The notes below the pieces were generated by a model. That model worked only from the letters and a program-made list of their open reading frames with translations. It was not told the origin of the DNA and did not search any database. This document shows, piece after piece, positions 49,503 through 60,397 of a stretch of 64,000 nucleotides of DNA (within the stretch, counting starts at the first letter, position 1; every line of letters begins with the position of its first letter). Location: positions 6,256,058 through 6,320,057 of the forward strand of contig NC_035168.2 in NCBI RefSeq assembly GCF_001659605.2. The letters are read 5' to 3'. The position numbers and the translations under genes are program-made. The stretch comes from Manihot esculenta. Taxonomy: Eukaryota > Streptophyta > Magnoliopsida > Malpighiales > Euphorbiaceae.

Positions 49503-52013
49503 TGTAATACCCGGCTAGATCCCGGCATCGGAATCCCTACCTTCCGGCGGAATCTCCGTTGGAATATGGAATTTTGATCATGCCAGAGTCTTCTAGAGGG
49601 GTAAAATGTGATTTCTAAAATGATTTTTTTACTAATTTCATGGTTTTAAATGAAAAAGAAGTGAGTTTTGAAAAGAAAAGACTAAGGAGGTTTTTGCCAG
49701 GTTCGGCCGCCGAAAGTGAAGTTCGGCCGCCGAACATGAGTTGGTTTTGGGAGCGCTTTTGGCCTCCGAAAGCTATGTTTGAACAAACCAGGTTCGGCCG
49801 CCGAACCTCAAGTTCGGCCGCCGAACATGGGGGTGTTTTGCATGCATGTTAGGCCGCCGAAGGAGGTTTGGCTGGCCACCTATAAAAGCCCCTCAAACCG
49901 AAAATGGGCGAGATTTCTCCCCATTCTCGAGCTCAGGTGTGTTCATGTCCTCCTTTGGTCATTTTCATGTTTTCTCTTCATCTCCTTCATATTTTTATGA
50001 GTTCCATGGTTGTTTTGAAGAGTTTTCAAGCTTAGATTAAAGTTTTGGGAGCTTAGAGACCCAAGGAGTAGTTTCCTCCCATCTCCAAGTTAGAGCTCGC
50101 ACAAACCCTCGATCTTCAAGAGGTAAGTGTGGATCTATGCTTTCTTTTACGTTTCATGAAGTTTTAAGTGAGTTTTAAGAGGTTTTGATGGTTGAGTATG
50201 GGTAGATATGCATGTTAGGGTTTATGTGGGTTTTATGCCCAATGTATGATAATGTATGTTCATGTGATGTTGTGTTGGGGTTTAAGTTAGTTTTCAAGCC
50301 CCTTGAACTTATGGGAGAGAGTATGCATGATTGGGAAAGAGTATGTGAGGTTTGGTTTGTTTTGATGGTTTTGGCCTATGTGGGTCATAAACTATCTATG
50401 TATGCTTTAGATGTTGTTTTTGGGGAGTTTAAGCTTGTTTGAGCTCCTTTGTGCATGGTTAAGGATGTATGCATGTGTTTGAGGAGTTGGATGCTTGTTT
50501 TGGGGTGTATGGAAGGTTTGGAAGGCTTGAAATGCACAAAGGCTGAGTTCTGGATGAACTCAGGTTCGGCCGTCGAAGGTGGTTTCGGCCGCCGAACCTG
50601 CCTGAGGATGCAGGGATTGGCCGCCTAACATTGCCCCCGAAAGTTGAGTTTTGGCTTGAAAGCAGACTTTCGGCCGCCGAAGGTAATGTTCGGCCGCCGA
50701 AAGTGTCTGACTTTCGTCTCTGGAGAGAGAGTTCGGCCGCCGAAGGTGCCGCCAAACCTGCCTGACTTTCGTCTCTGTTTGGGACTTTCGGCCGCCGAAG
50801 GTGCCGCCGAAAGTGCCCTGTCCAGCCTTTTCATGAGTATTTTCTATGCATGTTTAAGTGATTCTTTAGGGGGTTTTTGGGTAGTTGTTTATGAGTTGTT
50901 TAGAGTATGTTTGGCACCTCACTAGAGTCCACCTGTGTAGGATCGGACCCGAGGAACCGAGGTGTTTAGCAGTGTTAGCTGCTTCAGAGTTAGTCCAGAG
51001 CTAGCCAGAGGTGAGTGGAACTAACCCTTATGTTTTAAATCAAATGTTTTTAGCATGTTCAAGCATGTTCATGCATCATGAATACCATGTTATGCAATAG
51101 GTTGTTTGCATTAGAATTCACGAATATGATGCATTGCATAATACGATGATAATGATGTGGATGGATACTGGATGATCCTCTAGCCCTCAGTATGTTATGA
51201 CATGATATGAAATGATATGATATGGCATGTACGATATGATATGAGACGAGAAGCCCAGGCGTGGCCGTATCGCCCCTGGCATATAGTATGAGAAGTCCAG
51301 GTGTGGCCGTATCGCCCCTGGCATAAAGTATGTGAAGTCCAGGCGTGGCCGTATCGCCCCTGGCATAAAGCATTGTTGACTTTTTATGGTACGAGATTAA
51401 TATGTAGAGGGCTATTGGTGACAGATTCATCCTTGAGGTGATATATTTGTGATGTGACGCATTCCATGATAGCATATGTTAAAATGAACTGTTTTCTTTT
51501 ATGGTTTCTGCTCACTGGGCTTTTTAGCTCACCCCTCTCCCCTAACCCCAGGTTTGCAGGGTCAGAGGTAGTTCAGGAAGATGACAAGATATGGTTATGG
51601 TCACGTTATGTAATAGAATAGCAGTGGACATGATGTAACGTAAAGTTGTGTAAGGATGTAAAAGAGTTATGTTGTAATATGACATTATGTTATATGTTCA
51701 GAGTTATAGTATTGTGCTTGGCCCGAGTTGGTTAATCCCTTTATACATGAGTTTTATTTCATGTCGATATATGTGTTGGACCGAGTTTGACATAGGGTAT
51801 GCTGACCCTAGGGGTTCTATGAGTTCAGTCATAGTGCATACACAGGTCAAGCTGGGAAAAGGTAAAGTTTTATATGTTTTATGGATATGTTTGATCATGT
51901 ATGGGATTATACCAGCTGTACAGAATGCATAGTAGGCTTGCTACGGGTCCCGGCGGCCTTATGCCGATCTGGATCCTAGCGCCGATAGCAGTCCGGATTT
52001 CCGGGTCGTTACA
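49503..52013 (+). repeat. Element C 3' LTR
   Basis: 2,511 bp, collinear with the 5' LTR, with scattered point differences. Several of these are in the palindromes, for example GGCAGCCGAA versus GGCCGCCGAA. Confidence 0.93.
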
Positions 52014-52071
52014 GAATGGTATCAGAGCCCTAGGTTCACATGGTCCGGATTTCCGGGTCGTTACAGAATGG
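51991..52071 (+). repeat. Rearranged junction of element C with element A
   Basis: A 29-bp direct repeat (51,991-52,019 and 52,043-52,071) spans the LTR end plus GAATGG. Between the copies lie 23 bp of the primer-binding site and leader (TATCAGAGCCCTAGG…). Element A sequence resumes straight after the second copy, about 250 bp further along than expected from element B. Confidence 0.88.
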
Positions 52072-52920
52072 CATACAAGCCGTGTTCCCTCAAGGTCTGC
52101 AGAACCAACCTCAGATGATGGGCATGCTCCTCTGCATTCCTGGAATACACTAAGATATCATCTATGAAGACAATCACAAAGTGATCCAGGTACTGGCTAA
52201 ACACTCTATTCATAAGATCCATGAATGTTGCAGGGGCGTTGGTTAACCCGAACGGCATAACAAGGAACTCAAAATGCCCATATCTGGTCCTGAAAGCTGT
52301 CTTTGGCACATCTTCCTCTCTTATCCTCAGCTGATGGTACCCAGATCTCAGATCTATTTTGGAGAAACAACCCGCTCCTGCTAGCTGGTCGAATAGATCA
52401 TCGATCCTTGGCAATGGGTACTTATTCTTAGTAGTGACTTTGTTCAACTGCTTGTAGTCGATACAAAGTCTAAGGGATCCATCCTTCTTTCTCACAAACA
52501 AGACTGGAGCACCCCAAGGTGAGGTACTCTGTCGGATGAAGCCCTTTTCTACCAGCTCTTGCAACTGTTCTTTCAATTCCTTCAACTCCGCTGGAGCCAT
52601 CCTGTAGGGAGGAATAGAGATCGGTCTAGTTCCAGGCATCAATTCTATCTCGAACTCTATCTCCCTAGCAGGTGGTAAACCTGGCAGCTCGTCTGGGAAG
52701 ACATCCTGAAATTCTCTGACAACTGGCGCTGAGACTAGCTCCCTGACCTGACTATCTAGCTCTCTCACATGAGCCAAATACCCCTGACACCCCTTCCTAA
52801 GCAACCTACGAGCCTGAAGGGCTGATATCAGACCTCTATGTGTACCCTCTTGTCTCCTCTGAAGACGACCTCTGACCCGTTCTGATATCTAAACCTGACT
52901 ACCTTGTCTCTGCAGTCCAA
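52072..52920 (-). pseudogene. Element A pol: protease end and reverse transcriptase part
   Basis: In sense order (52,920 downward) a frameshifted stretch of the protease-RT linker runs to about 52,805. Then comes an open stretch: [16 protein letters not shown], the RT entry [71 protein letters not shown] and the catalytic [10 protein letters not shown]. It ends at TLREHGLYA where the C junction cuts it. The protease active site itself fell into the roughly 330-bp gap beside D. All RT motifs present look intact, but the gene is split. Confidence 0.9.
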
Positions 52921-52921
52921 C

Positions 52922-54257
52922 TGGAAAGATTGAGAAAAAGTGAAGAAAAAGCTGGAAAAGTGATTGGGTCTGAGTGATTTGGCCAAATCACTCGCAGGAA
53001 CTGGCCAAATCACTCGCAGAGACAGAGACAGAAACTGGACTGAACCCCAGGAAGCGATTGGGGCAAATTGAGCAAGTGATTTGCCCAAATCACTCGCAGA
53101 ATCTGCCCAAATCACTTTGATAGTAGAAAATACAGCAGAGGCGGGAAAAGAGCAGAAAATCCAAATTCAAAGGAAAGAAGTCCAAACCCACTTCAAACAC
53201 TACAAGATCAATCCCAAGAGCCACGCCCCTCATTTAGAGAGTTCCATTCTCAATCAAACACAAAATTCAAAGAGGAATCAAAAACTACAAAGAAGACCAA
53301 ATCAAATTGAGATTACAAAACCCTAATCAAATTGGACTTGGGACTCTCCAGCTATAAAAGGGCAGCATCAAAGGCATCTCAGGATCTCTTCCAGCATCTG
53401 CCATCCTCGGAAATTCTCCAGCAACACAGCAGAAACTTTCTTTCTTTCTTTTCTTCTTTATTTTTGTATTTTAGTCACCATGAGTGGCTAAATTCATTAT
53501 TTTCTAGTTGAAGTTGAGAATATTCAAATTTGTGATGAATTGGGAGGTTTAATACTCCATTGTTGAACTCTTGCTTGTTTCAATATTTATGCAATCTGAT
53601 TCTTTCTATAATTATTGCTTTGCTTTTAGAATCAATTAAGGCCTGTTGCTTTTAATTGCATAAGTAATATGTTGTTTGAATGGTTTAGGTCCGTAATTGC
53701 TTAGATTGTTTAAACACAAATTTAATCAAGTTGCATAATCTGAACTTGACCACGCGGTTGGCAAGGTTAGAGTTAGGTTTCTCTAAGTCTTCATGCAGTT
53801 AACAGTTGTTCGATGCCAAAGGCCCCAAGGACGTTCCTTGGCAACTTGTTAACTAGTGTTTGATTAGCGAACGTTTCCTAATCAAACTAGAATTAAGGAG
53901 GAATTTGGATTGTGAGAAGCGTCTTCCACATCCTAAACTAACTTATTGAAATAAATAAGAGTATCCAAGAAATCAATGATCAATTCTGAACAAATTGAAT
54001 TAGACTCACACTTCAGCTAGAATCTCTTTCTCATTGAAATACCTTTTCAATTAAATTATTGTTCTCTTTTGCTTTTAGCTTTTAACTCATCAAAACAAAC
54101 CCCCCTCTTTTACTTATTTGTTATTACTTGCCTTAGTCATTATTAGGAAGATACTTGGTGTCAATTCCCTGTGGTTCGACCCTATTGCCACTATCTGCAA
54201 ATTTATTTGTTGATTGATATTAGGTTTATTTTTGACGGCTTCGACAACCGCCTATCA
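52922..54257 (+). repeat. Element D LTR 1 (lacks its first 109 bp)
   Basis: The 1,336 bp are collinear with the last 1,336 bp of LTR 3. By eye I find four substitutions between them. It carries a perfect 22-bp palindrome (52,972-52,993, core GTGATTTGGCCAAATCAC) and TATAAAAG at 53,353-53,360. Confidence 0.9.
53353..53360 (+). promoter_or_regulatory. TATA box of element D LTR 1
   Basis: TATAAAAG in CCAGCTATAAAAGGGC. LTR 3 has the same at 60,977-60,984; LTR 2 has TATATAAG near 56,630. Confidence 0.65.
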
Positions 54258-54262
54258 AAAAT

Positions 54263-54280
54263 TGGCGCCGTTGCTGGGGA
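54263..54280 (+). other. Element D primer-binding site, first copy
   Basis: TGGCGCCGTTGCTGGGGA is complementary to the 3' end of plant tRNA-Asp except for one base (T for C). The second copy at 57,543-57,560 is perfect. Confidence 0.88.
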
Positions 54281-54383
54281 GTTGATTTAAACTAACGTAT
54301 TTTCCTTTTGTGACCAGGGCTGATCGTAAAGAAGCTCTTCTTTACGATCCAGAAATTGAACGCACTGCCAAGACCTTACAAGC

Positions 54384-55052
54384 ATGGCTACGGTAAGTAT
54401 GTCTTTTCTCTCTTCTCAAATTTCTGAACTAACCTCTATGGTGAGAAATTATGGTATAAGTCAAGCCCAACAACTTCAACAAGCACATGCATTTGAAGGA
54501 TTCTACGGACAGCCAAGACATAATCCCTACCTTGACACATACAATACAGGACGGGGAGACAATCCGAGCTATGGCTATATAAGGACAGACCACTACCATG
54601 ACTACCAAAGAGATCTGCAATACAATCCATGTTGGGGGGACAATCCGAATTATGGCTATGCAAGGGCTGACTACTACCAAAACTATCAAGCCCAAGCAAC
54701 ACCTCAAAACTCCAATATGGAACTTGAAGAGATGGTAAGGAAATTGGAAATTTCTGGAAAAATTCTCCAACAGCAAGTGGATCAAGCGGTCAACTCAGTG
54801 GACGCATACATATTAAGAAGAGAGGAAGAGCTTCAAGATCTATGGGACGATGACGAAGGTTCTCAAGAAACAGACCGAGCTGTTGAGTCTGCTGCACAAA
54901 TCACCACTACACTTGAATCTGAACCAGCTACTGCCCAAACAACACTTGTTGAAGTCCAAATCACTGGGGCAATTTGCCCAAATCACCCGCATCCCAGGCA
55001 GTCCATTTCCTTCTCCTTATTAATTTTCTTCATACTTATGTTTAAACATTGA
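54384..55052 (+). pseudogene. Element D gag-like frame, first copy (deleted 3' part)
   Basis: 222 aa from MATVSMSFLSSQ. The first 193 residues match the second copy almost exactly, then the sequence jumps, by a deletion of about 1.09 kb, to the non-coding 3' region and stops. Just upstream, another frame reads LLYDPEIERTAKTLQAWL, the usual beginning of Athila Gag (…DPEIE+T…), ending in a stop. So the Gag core between that start and this frame was lost before the element was copied. Confidence 0.75.
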
Positions 55053-55079
55053 GGACAATGTTTGGGATAGGTGTGGGGG
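55044..55079 (+). other. Element D internal stem-loop and purine tract, first copy
   Basis: AAACATTG-AGGA-CAATGTTT (55,044-55,063) precedes GGTGTGGGGG (55,070-55,079). It lies 1 kb before LTR 2, so it is a second, internal polypurine-like site. The matching site in the other copy is 59,400-59,435. Confidence 0.8.
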
Positions 55080-55545
55080 TGTTTGGGGAACATTTTTTTC
55101 TTCACCATGCTTACATGTTTAGTTTTCTTCTACATTCTTTTTGTTTATTTTTGCTTAGGTTTTACCTCTGTTACACACCAGAAATTTTTTGTCTCTGCCA
55201 CACATATGCACACACACACAGAACTTTGTTTTTTTTTTTCTAGCCTATTGCTTTACTCAGTATAGATGACTAAGTCAACAAAGCTTCTTACCTCATGACC
55301 CCATTAAATTATCCAACCCTTTAAATCTGAATTGAAACATGCACAGTGTGTAGCCTTTACTTAGGAAGTTTTTCTTCTTGAATTGAGTTCTTGAAACTGC
55401 TGTGGCCAATAGGAAAGGAAAATAAAATACATGCAATAAAAGTTAGTGTAATTCTCTTTGAGTTGATTTGCCCAAATTGATATAAAAAGGAAAAAGAAAA
55501 AAAAAAAAGAAACTCAGCAAATCAAAAAGCACAACCTGTTCCTAT

Positions 55546-55800
55546 GATCTAAGACTATGAACTGTGCCTAAAAGCCACTTGGAGAAGTGACTGACTGAGT
55601 AACCGGGGGTGTATCACCCATGTACACAATCGCGTAAAAAGGTCAGTGACTTTTTCAAGGAAATAAAGTTTCGATGGTCTAAGATTATGAACAGAGCTAG
55701 TAGCCACTTGGACAAGTGACCAACTGAGTAACCGGGGGTGTATCACCCATATGCACCATCGCGTAAAAAGGTTGGTGACTTTTTCAGGCAAGGATAAAAA
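55546..55800 (+). repeat. Two-copy 130-bp tandem repeat in element D 3' region, first copy
   Basis: Units begin near 55,546 and 55,676 (RATCTAAGAYTATGAAC or GGTCTAAGATTATGAAC) and contain GTAACCGGGGGTGTATCACC and ATCGCGTAAAAAGGT. The same array occurs in the second internal region at about 59,887-60,145. No protein frame is conserved through it. Confidence 0.8.
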
Positions 55801-56051
55801 GTAATTAAAAATGCTTAAAATAGGGCAAGTCACTCTTAAGGGATTGCATTAAACCTAATATAAATTAATAAGCATGATCAAATAAAAAACTTTCCCTTGG
55901 CCATGGTGAACGATAGGAAACAAGGAAAGAAGGGGACAACCTTAGTACATGCATCCTACACTGTAGTGTTTCAATTTAGGAGTCTAGGGGGGGCTGATTA
56001 AGTGGTACTTAGGCTCAAAAGAAAAAGGAGCTTGATTGACTAAGTTGTTTG

Positions 56052-56090
56052 TTGCTTGAGGACAAGCAAAAAGCTAGGTGTGTGGGTATT
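56052..56090 (+). other. Element D terminal stem-loop and altered polypurine tract, before LTR 2
   Basis: TTGCTTG-AGGA-CAAGCAA (56,052-56,069) is followed by AGGTGTGTGGGTATT, which touches LTR 2. The tract has a T within the G run that the copy before LTR 3 does not have. Confidence 0.82.
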
Positions 56091-57537
56091 TGATCAAGCA
56101 TAATTTAGCCACATTTTTATTATATTTCCTACTGTTTATTTACACATTTTCTAGCTTAATTTGTGTTTTTGATATGTTTTTACAGAAAAGGAAGAAATTG
56201 GAAAGTTAGAGAAAAAGTGAAGAAAAAGCTGGAAAAGTGATTGGGTCAAAGTGATTTGCCCAAATCACTCGCAGAAACTGGCCAAATCACTCGCAGAGAC
56301 AAAGACAGAAACTGGACTGAACCCCAGGAAGCGATTGGGGCAAAATGAGCAAGTGATTTGCCCAAATCACTCGCGGAATCTGCCCAAATCACTTTGATAG
56401 CAGAAAATACAGCAGAGGCGGGAAAAGAGCAGAAAATCCAAATTCAAAGGAAAGAAGTCCAAGTCCACTTCAAACACCACAAGATCAGTCCCAAGAGCCA
56501 CGCCCTTCACTTAGAGAGTTCCATTCTCAATCAAATACAAAATCCAAAGAAGAATCAAAGACTACAAAGAAGACCAAATCAAATTGAGATTCCAAAACCC
56601 TAATCAAATTGGAATTGGGATTCTCCAGCTATATAAGGGCAACATCCAAACCAGCATCTCATCATCTCTTCCAGCATCTGCCATCCTCGGAAATTCTCCA
56701 GCAACACAGCATAAACTTTCTTTCTTTCTTTTCTTCTTTATTTTTGTATTTTAGTCACCATGAGTGGCTAAATTCATTATTTTCTAGTTGAAGTTGAGAA
56801 TATTCAAATTTGTGATGAATTGGGAGGTTTAATACTCCATTGTTGAACTCTTGCTTGTTTCAATATTTATGCAATCTGATTCTTTCTATAATTATTGCTT
56901 TGCTTTTAGAATCAATTAAGGCATGTTGCTTTTAATTGCATAAGTAATATGTTGTTTGAATGGTTTAGGTCCGTAATTGCTTAGATTGTTTAAACACAAA
57001 TTTAATCAAGTTGCATAATCTGAACTTGACCACGCGGTTGGCAAGGTTAGAGTTAGGTTTCTCTAAGTCTTCATGCAGTTAACAGTTGTTCGATGCCAAA
57101 GGCCCCAAGGACGTTCATTGGCAACTTGTTAACTAGTGTTTGATTAGCGAACGTTTCCTAATCAAACTAGAATTAAGGAGGAATTTGGATTGTGAGAAGC
57201 GTCTTCCACATCCTAAACTAACTTATTGAAATAAATAAGAGTATCCAAGAAATCAATGATCAATTCTGAACAAATTGAATTAGACTCACACTTCAGCTAG
57301 AATCTCTTTCTAATTGAAATACCTTTTCAATTAAATTATTGTTCTATTTTGCTTTTAGCTTTTAACTCATCAAAACAAACCCCCCTCTTTTACTTATTTG
57401 TTATTACTTGCCTTAGTCATTATTAGGAAGATACTTGGTGTCAATTCCCTGTGGTTCGACCCTATTGCCACTATCTGCAAATTTATTTGTTGATTGATAA
57501 TAGGTTTATTTTTGACGGCTTCGACAACCGCCTATCA
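56091..57537 (+). repeat. Element D LTR 2 (middle)
   Basis: 1,447 bp, complete. It differs from LTR 1 and LTR 3 at positions those two share: for example AAAGTGATTTGCCCAAAT in place of the perfect palindrome, a changed TATA box, and a different short stretch after it. Confidence 0.92.
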
Positions 57538-57542
57538 AAAAT

Positions 57543-57560
57543 TGGCGCCGTTGCCGGGGA
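57543..57560 (+). other. Element D primer-binding site, second copy
   Basis: TGGCGCCGTTGCCGGGGA, a perfect complement to the tRNA-Asp 3' end. Confidence 0.92.
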
Positions 57561-57663
57561 GTTGATTTAAACTAACGTATTTTCCTTTTGTGACCAGGGC
57601 TGATCGTAAAGAAGCTCTTCTTTACGATCCAGAAATTGAACGCACTGCCAAGACCTTACAAGC

Positions 57664-59316
57664 ATGGCTACGGTAAGTATGTCTTTTCTCTCTTCTCAAA
57701 TTTCTGAACTAACCTCTATGGTGAGAAATTATGGTATAAGTCAAGCCCAACAACTTCAACAAGCACATGCATTTGAAGGATTCTACGGACAGCCAAGACA
57801 TAATCCCTACCTTGACACATACAATACAGGACGGGGAGACAATCTGAGCTATGGCTATACAAGGACAGACCACTACCATGACTACCAAAGAGATCTGCAA
57901 TACAATCCATGTTGGGGGGACAATCCGAATTATGGCTATGCAAGGGCTGACTACTACCAAAACTATCAAGCCCAAGCAACACCTCAAAACTCCAATATGG
58001 AACTTGAAGAGATGGTAAGGAAATTGGAAATTTCTGGAAAAATTCTCCAACAGCAAGTGGATCAAGCGGTCAACTCAGTGGACGCATACATGTTAAGAAG
58101 AGAGGAAGAGCTTCAAGATCTATGGGACGATGACGAAGGTTCTCAAGAAACAGACCGAGCTGTTGAGTCTGCTGCACAAATCACCACTACACTTGAATCT
58201 GAACCAGCTACTGCCCAAACAACACTTGTTGAAGCTTCTGCCATCCAAGAGACAGCAACTACTGTAAAAAATTTAGACTTTGCTGCTGTCCAACCTACTG
58301 CAAATAGAGACAACAGTTGCTGTCCACCTGCTGAAAATTCCACAATTACATCAGCAATTGCTGCACCTGCTGTCCAAAAATCAGCAAGTGCTGAATCTAC
58401 CACCATTACATCCCTTGTTGTTGTCCAAACACCAGCAACCTCAGAAATTGACACCACTGAACCAGAAGTTGTTGCACTCGCTGAACCAGCAACATACACC
58501 ACTCAAACAGCTCCTGAACAGCCAGCAAAGAAGCAACAAGTGGGACAAATGGCTTCATCCTTGAGTAAGCTTGAATCACAAGGAAAGCTACCTTCCCAAA
58601 CTGAGATAAATCCAAGGCAAAATGCTAATGCCATCACATTGAGGAGTGAAAAAGAGCTGCAAGACAGTAGGGCTGAAAAATTGCAAAAACAGGCCATGGA
58701 AAAAAATCTGCCAGAAAGTGATCAGGGCAGTGATTTGCCCAAATCACCCAGACAATTTGCCCAAATCAGTGAGCAGACAAACATGACAGAAGGTGATCTG
58801 CCCAAATCACCCAGACAATCTGCCCAAATCAGTGAGCAGACGGACACGACAGAAGGTGATCAGCCCAAATCATCAGTGCAAGCAGAATTCAATTTGCCCA
58901 AATCACCAATGCAGACAGACACGATAGGCAGTCGATCTGCCCAAATCATCAGCGATGATCTGCCCAAATCAATCAGCAGACAGCAGGCAGAGTCCCAGAT
59001 AGCAGCTGCACCAGATCTGAAGCCCTTGCCCAGCCACCTCAAATATGCCTACTTGGAAGTTGAAAATACACTTCCAGTAATTATTTCCAACCAACTCAGC
59101 AAGGAGGAAGACGAAAAGCTCCTTGATATGTTAAGGAAACACAAGAAAGCAATTGGGTGGACCTTGGAGGACGTAAAAGGCACCTCAAGACCCTTTGGTG
59201 GAGGCTCATCTCACCAGAATCAAGGACAGAATGCAGCATATGGAGCACTTGTTGCAGCTGCTGGTGGACCATTTTTCTGCCCACAGACCAGCCACGACAG
59301 TGATTTGGCCGAGTGA
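57664..59316 (+). CDS. Element D gag-like fusion ORF, 550 aa
   Basis: One open frame from MATVSMSFLSSQ. Residues 1-170 are Tyr/Asn/Gln-rich with two DNPxYGY units (GDNLSYGYTRTDHYHDYQ; GDNPNYGYARADYYQNYQ) and a short helical segment (MELEEMVRKLEISGKILQQQ), as in the C-terminal part of Athila Gag. Residues 190-290 are Thr/Ala/Glu-rich low complexity. Residues about 345-445 repeat the words DLPKSPRQ and AQIS, translations of the GATTTGCCCAAATCAC motif. Residues 455-510 (LPSHLKYAYLEVENTLPVII, EEKLLDMLRKHKKAIGWTLE) are the conserved segment just before RT in Athila pol. The last 35 residues are off-frame. It is an in-frame fusion left by deletion of protease; RT, RNase H and integrase are absent. 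It may give an RNA-packaging-like protein or nothing, and could only move with help from another element. Confidence 0.7.
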   Translation: MATVSMSFLSSQISELTSMVRNYGISQAQQLQQAHAFEGFYGQPRHNPYLDTYNTGRGDNLSYGYTRTDHYHDYQRDLQYNPCWGDNPNYGYARADYYQNYQAQATPQNSNMELEEMVRKLEISGKILQQQVDQAVNSVDAYMLRREEELQDLWDDDEGSQETDRAVESAAQITTTLESEPATAQTTLVEASAIQETATTVKNLDFAAVQPTANRDNSCCPPAENSTITSAIAAPAVQKSASAESTTITSLVVVQTPATSEIDTTEPEVVALAEPATYTTQTAPEQPAKKQQVGQMASSLSKLESQGKLPSQTEINPRQNANAITLRSEKELQDSRAEKLQKQAMEKNLPESDQGSDLPKSPRQFAQISEQTNMTEGDLPKSPRQSAQISEQTDTTEGDQPKSSVQAEFNLPKSPMQTDTIGSRSAQIISDDLPKSISRQQAESQIAAAPDLKPLPSHLKYAYLEVENTLPVIISNQLSKEEDEKLLDMLRKHKKAIGWTLEDVKGTSRPFGGGSSHQNQGQNAAYGALVAAAGGPFFCPQTSHDSDLAE

Positions 59317-59399
59317 TTTGCCCAAATCACTTGGCCTAATCACTCACATCTCAGGCAGTCCCTTTCCTTCTCCTTATTAATTTTTTCATATTTATGTTT

Positions 59400-59435
59400 A
59401 AACATTGAGGACAATGTTTGGGATAGGTGTGGGGG
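59400..59435 (+). other. Element D internal stem-loop and purine tract, second copy
   Basis: AAACATTG-AGGA-CAATGTTT (59,400-59,419) followed by GGTGTGGGGG (59,426-59,435), matching the first copy. Confidence 0.8.
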
Positions 59436-59886
59436 TATTTACTGCTAGGTTATATTTTTGCATTGTTTACATTATCTTTTTGCTTTCTTTTTTGTTTCAT
59501 TTTGCATCTTTTTGCCCCATAAACACACACCAAAATTTTTTCTTTTTTCACACATTTTTTTTTCACACACACACACAGAATTTTGACTTAGTTTTTGCTC
59601 TACTCAGCATAGATAACAAGGTTAAAAGAGCTTCCTATCTCATGACCCCATTGATTATCCAACCCTTTAAACCTAAATTGAACCATGCACAGTGTGTAGC
59701 CTTTACTTAGAAAGTTTTTCTTCTTGAATTGAGTTCTTGAAACTGCTGTGGCCAATAGGAAAGGAAAATAAAATACATGCAATAAAAGTTAGTGTAATTC
59801 TCTTTGAGTTGATTTGCCCAAATTGATATAAAAAGGAAAAAGAAAAAGAAAAACTCAGTAAATCAAAAAGCACAACCTGTTCCTAT

Positions 59887-60145
59887 GATCTAAGGCTATG
59901 AACTGAGCTGATAGTCACTTGGACAAGTGACCAACTGAGTAACCGGAGGTGTATTACCCATGTGCACTGTCGCGTAAAAAGGTTGGTGACTTTTCAAGCA
60001 TAAAATAAAGTTTCGATGGTCTAAGATTATGAACAGAGCTAGTAGCCACTTGGACAAGTAACCAATTGAGTAACTGGGGGTGTATCACCCATATGCACCA
60101 TCGCGTAAAAATGTTGGTGATTTTTTCAGGCAAGGATAAAAAGTG
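59887..60145 (+). repeat. Two-copy 131-bp tandem repeat in element D 3' region, second copy
   Basis: Units start near 59,887 and 60,018, collinear with the array at 55,546-55,800. Confidence 0.8.
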
Positions 60146-60397
60146 CTGGTAATTAAAAATGCTTAAAATAGGGCAAGTCACTCTTAAGGGATTGCATTAA
60201 ACCTAATATAAAAGAATAAGCATGATCAAATCAAAAACTTTCCCTTGGCCATGTGAGCGATAGGAAACAAGGAAAGAAGGGGACAACCTTAGTACATGCA
60301 TCCTACACTGTAGTGTTTCAATTTAGGAGTCTAGGGGGGCTGATTAAGTGGTACTTAGGCTCAAAAGAAAAAGGGGCTTGATTTACTAAGTTATTTA

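Larger units (their letters stand above)
42716..52013 (+). mobile_element. Element C: Tekay/Del-like chromovirus with decayed pol, nested in A
   Basis: The plus-strand element has LTRs 42,716-45,225 and 49,503-52,013, a primer-binding site, an almost intact gag and a polypurine tract. The pol is badly broken and lacks the integrase core. The internal region is 4,277 bp against 5,204 bp in B. It entered A's RNase H/RT boundary in the opposite orientation. The left flank is GGTCA (42,711-42,715); the right flank was rearranged, so the target duplication is lost. Confidence 0.92.

Noticed and set aside
55555..55833. Minus-strand frames with repeated TNLFTRWCIWVIHPRLL words (also 59,954-60,181)
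   Set aside because: They follow the two-copy tandem repeat in element D's non-coding 3' region; no protein similarity recognised.
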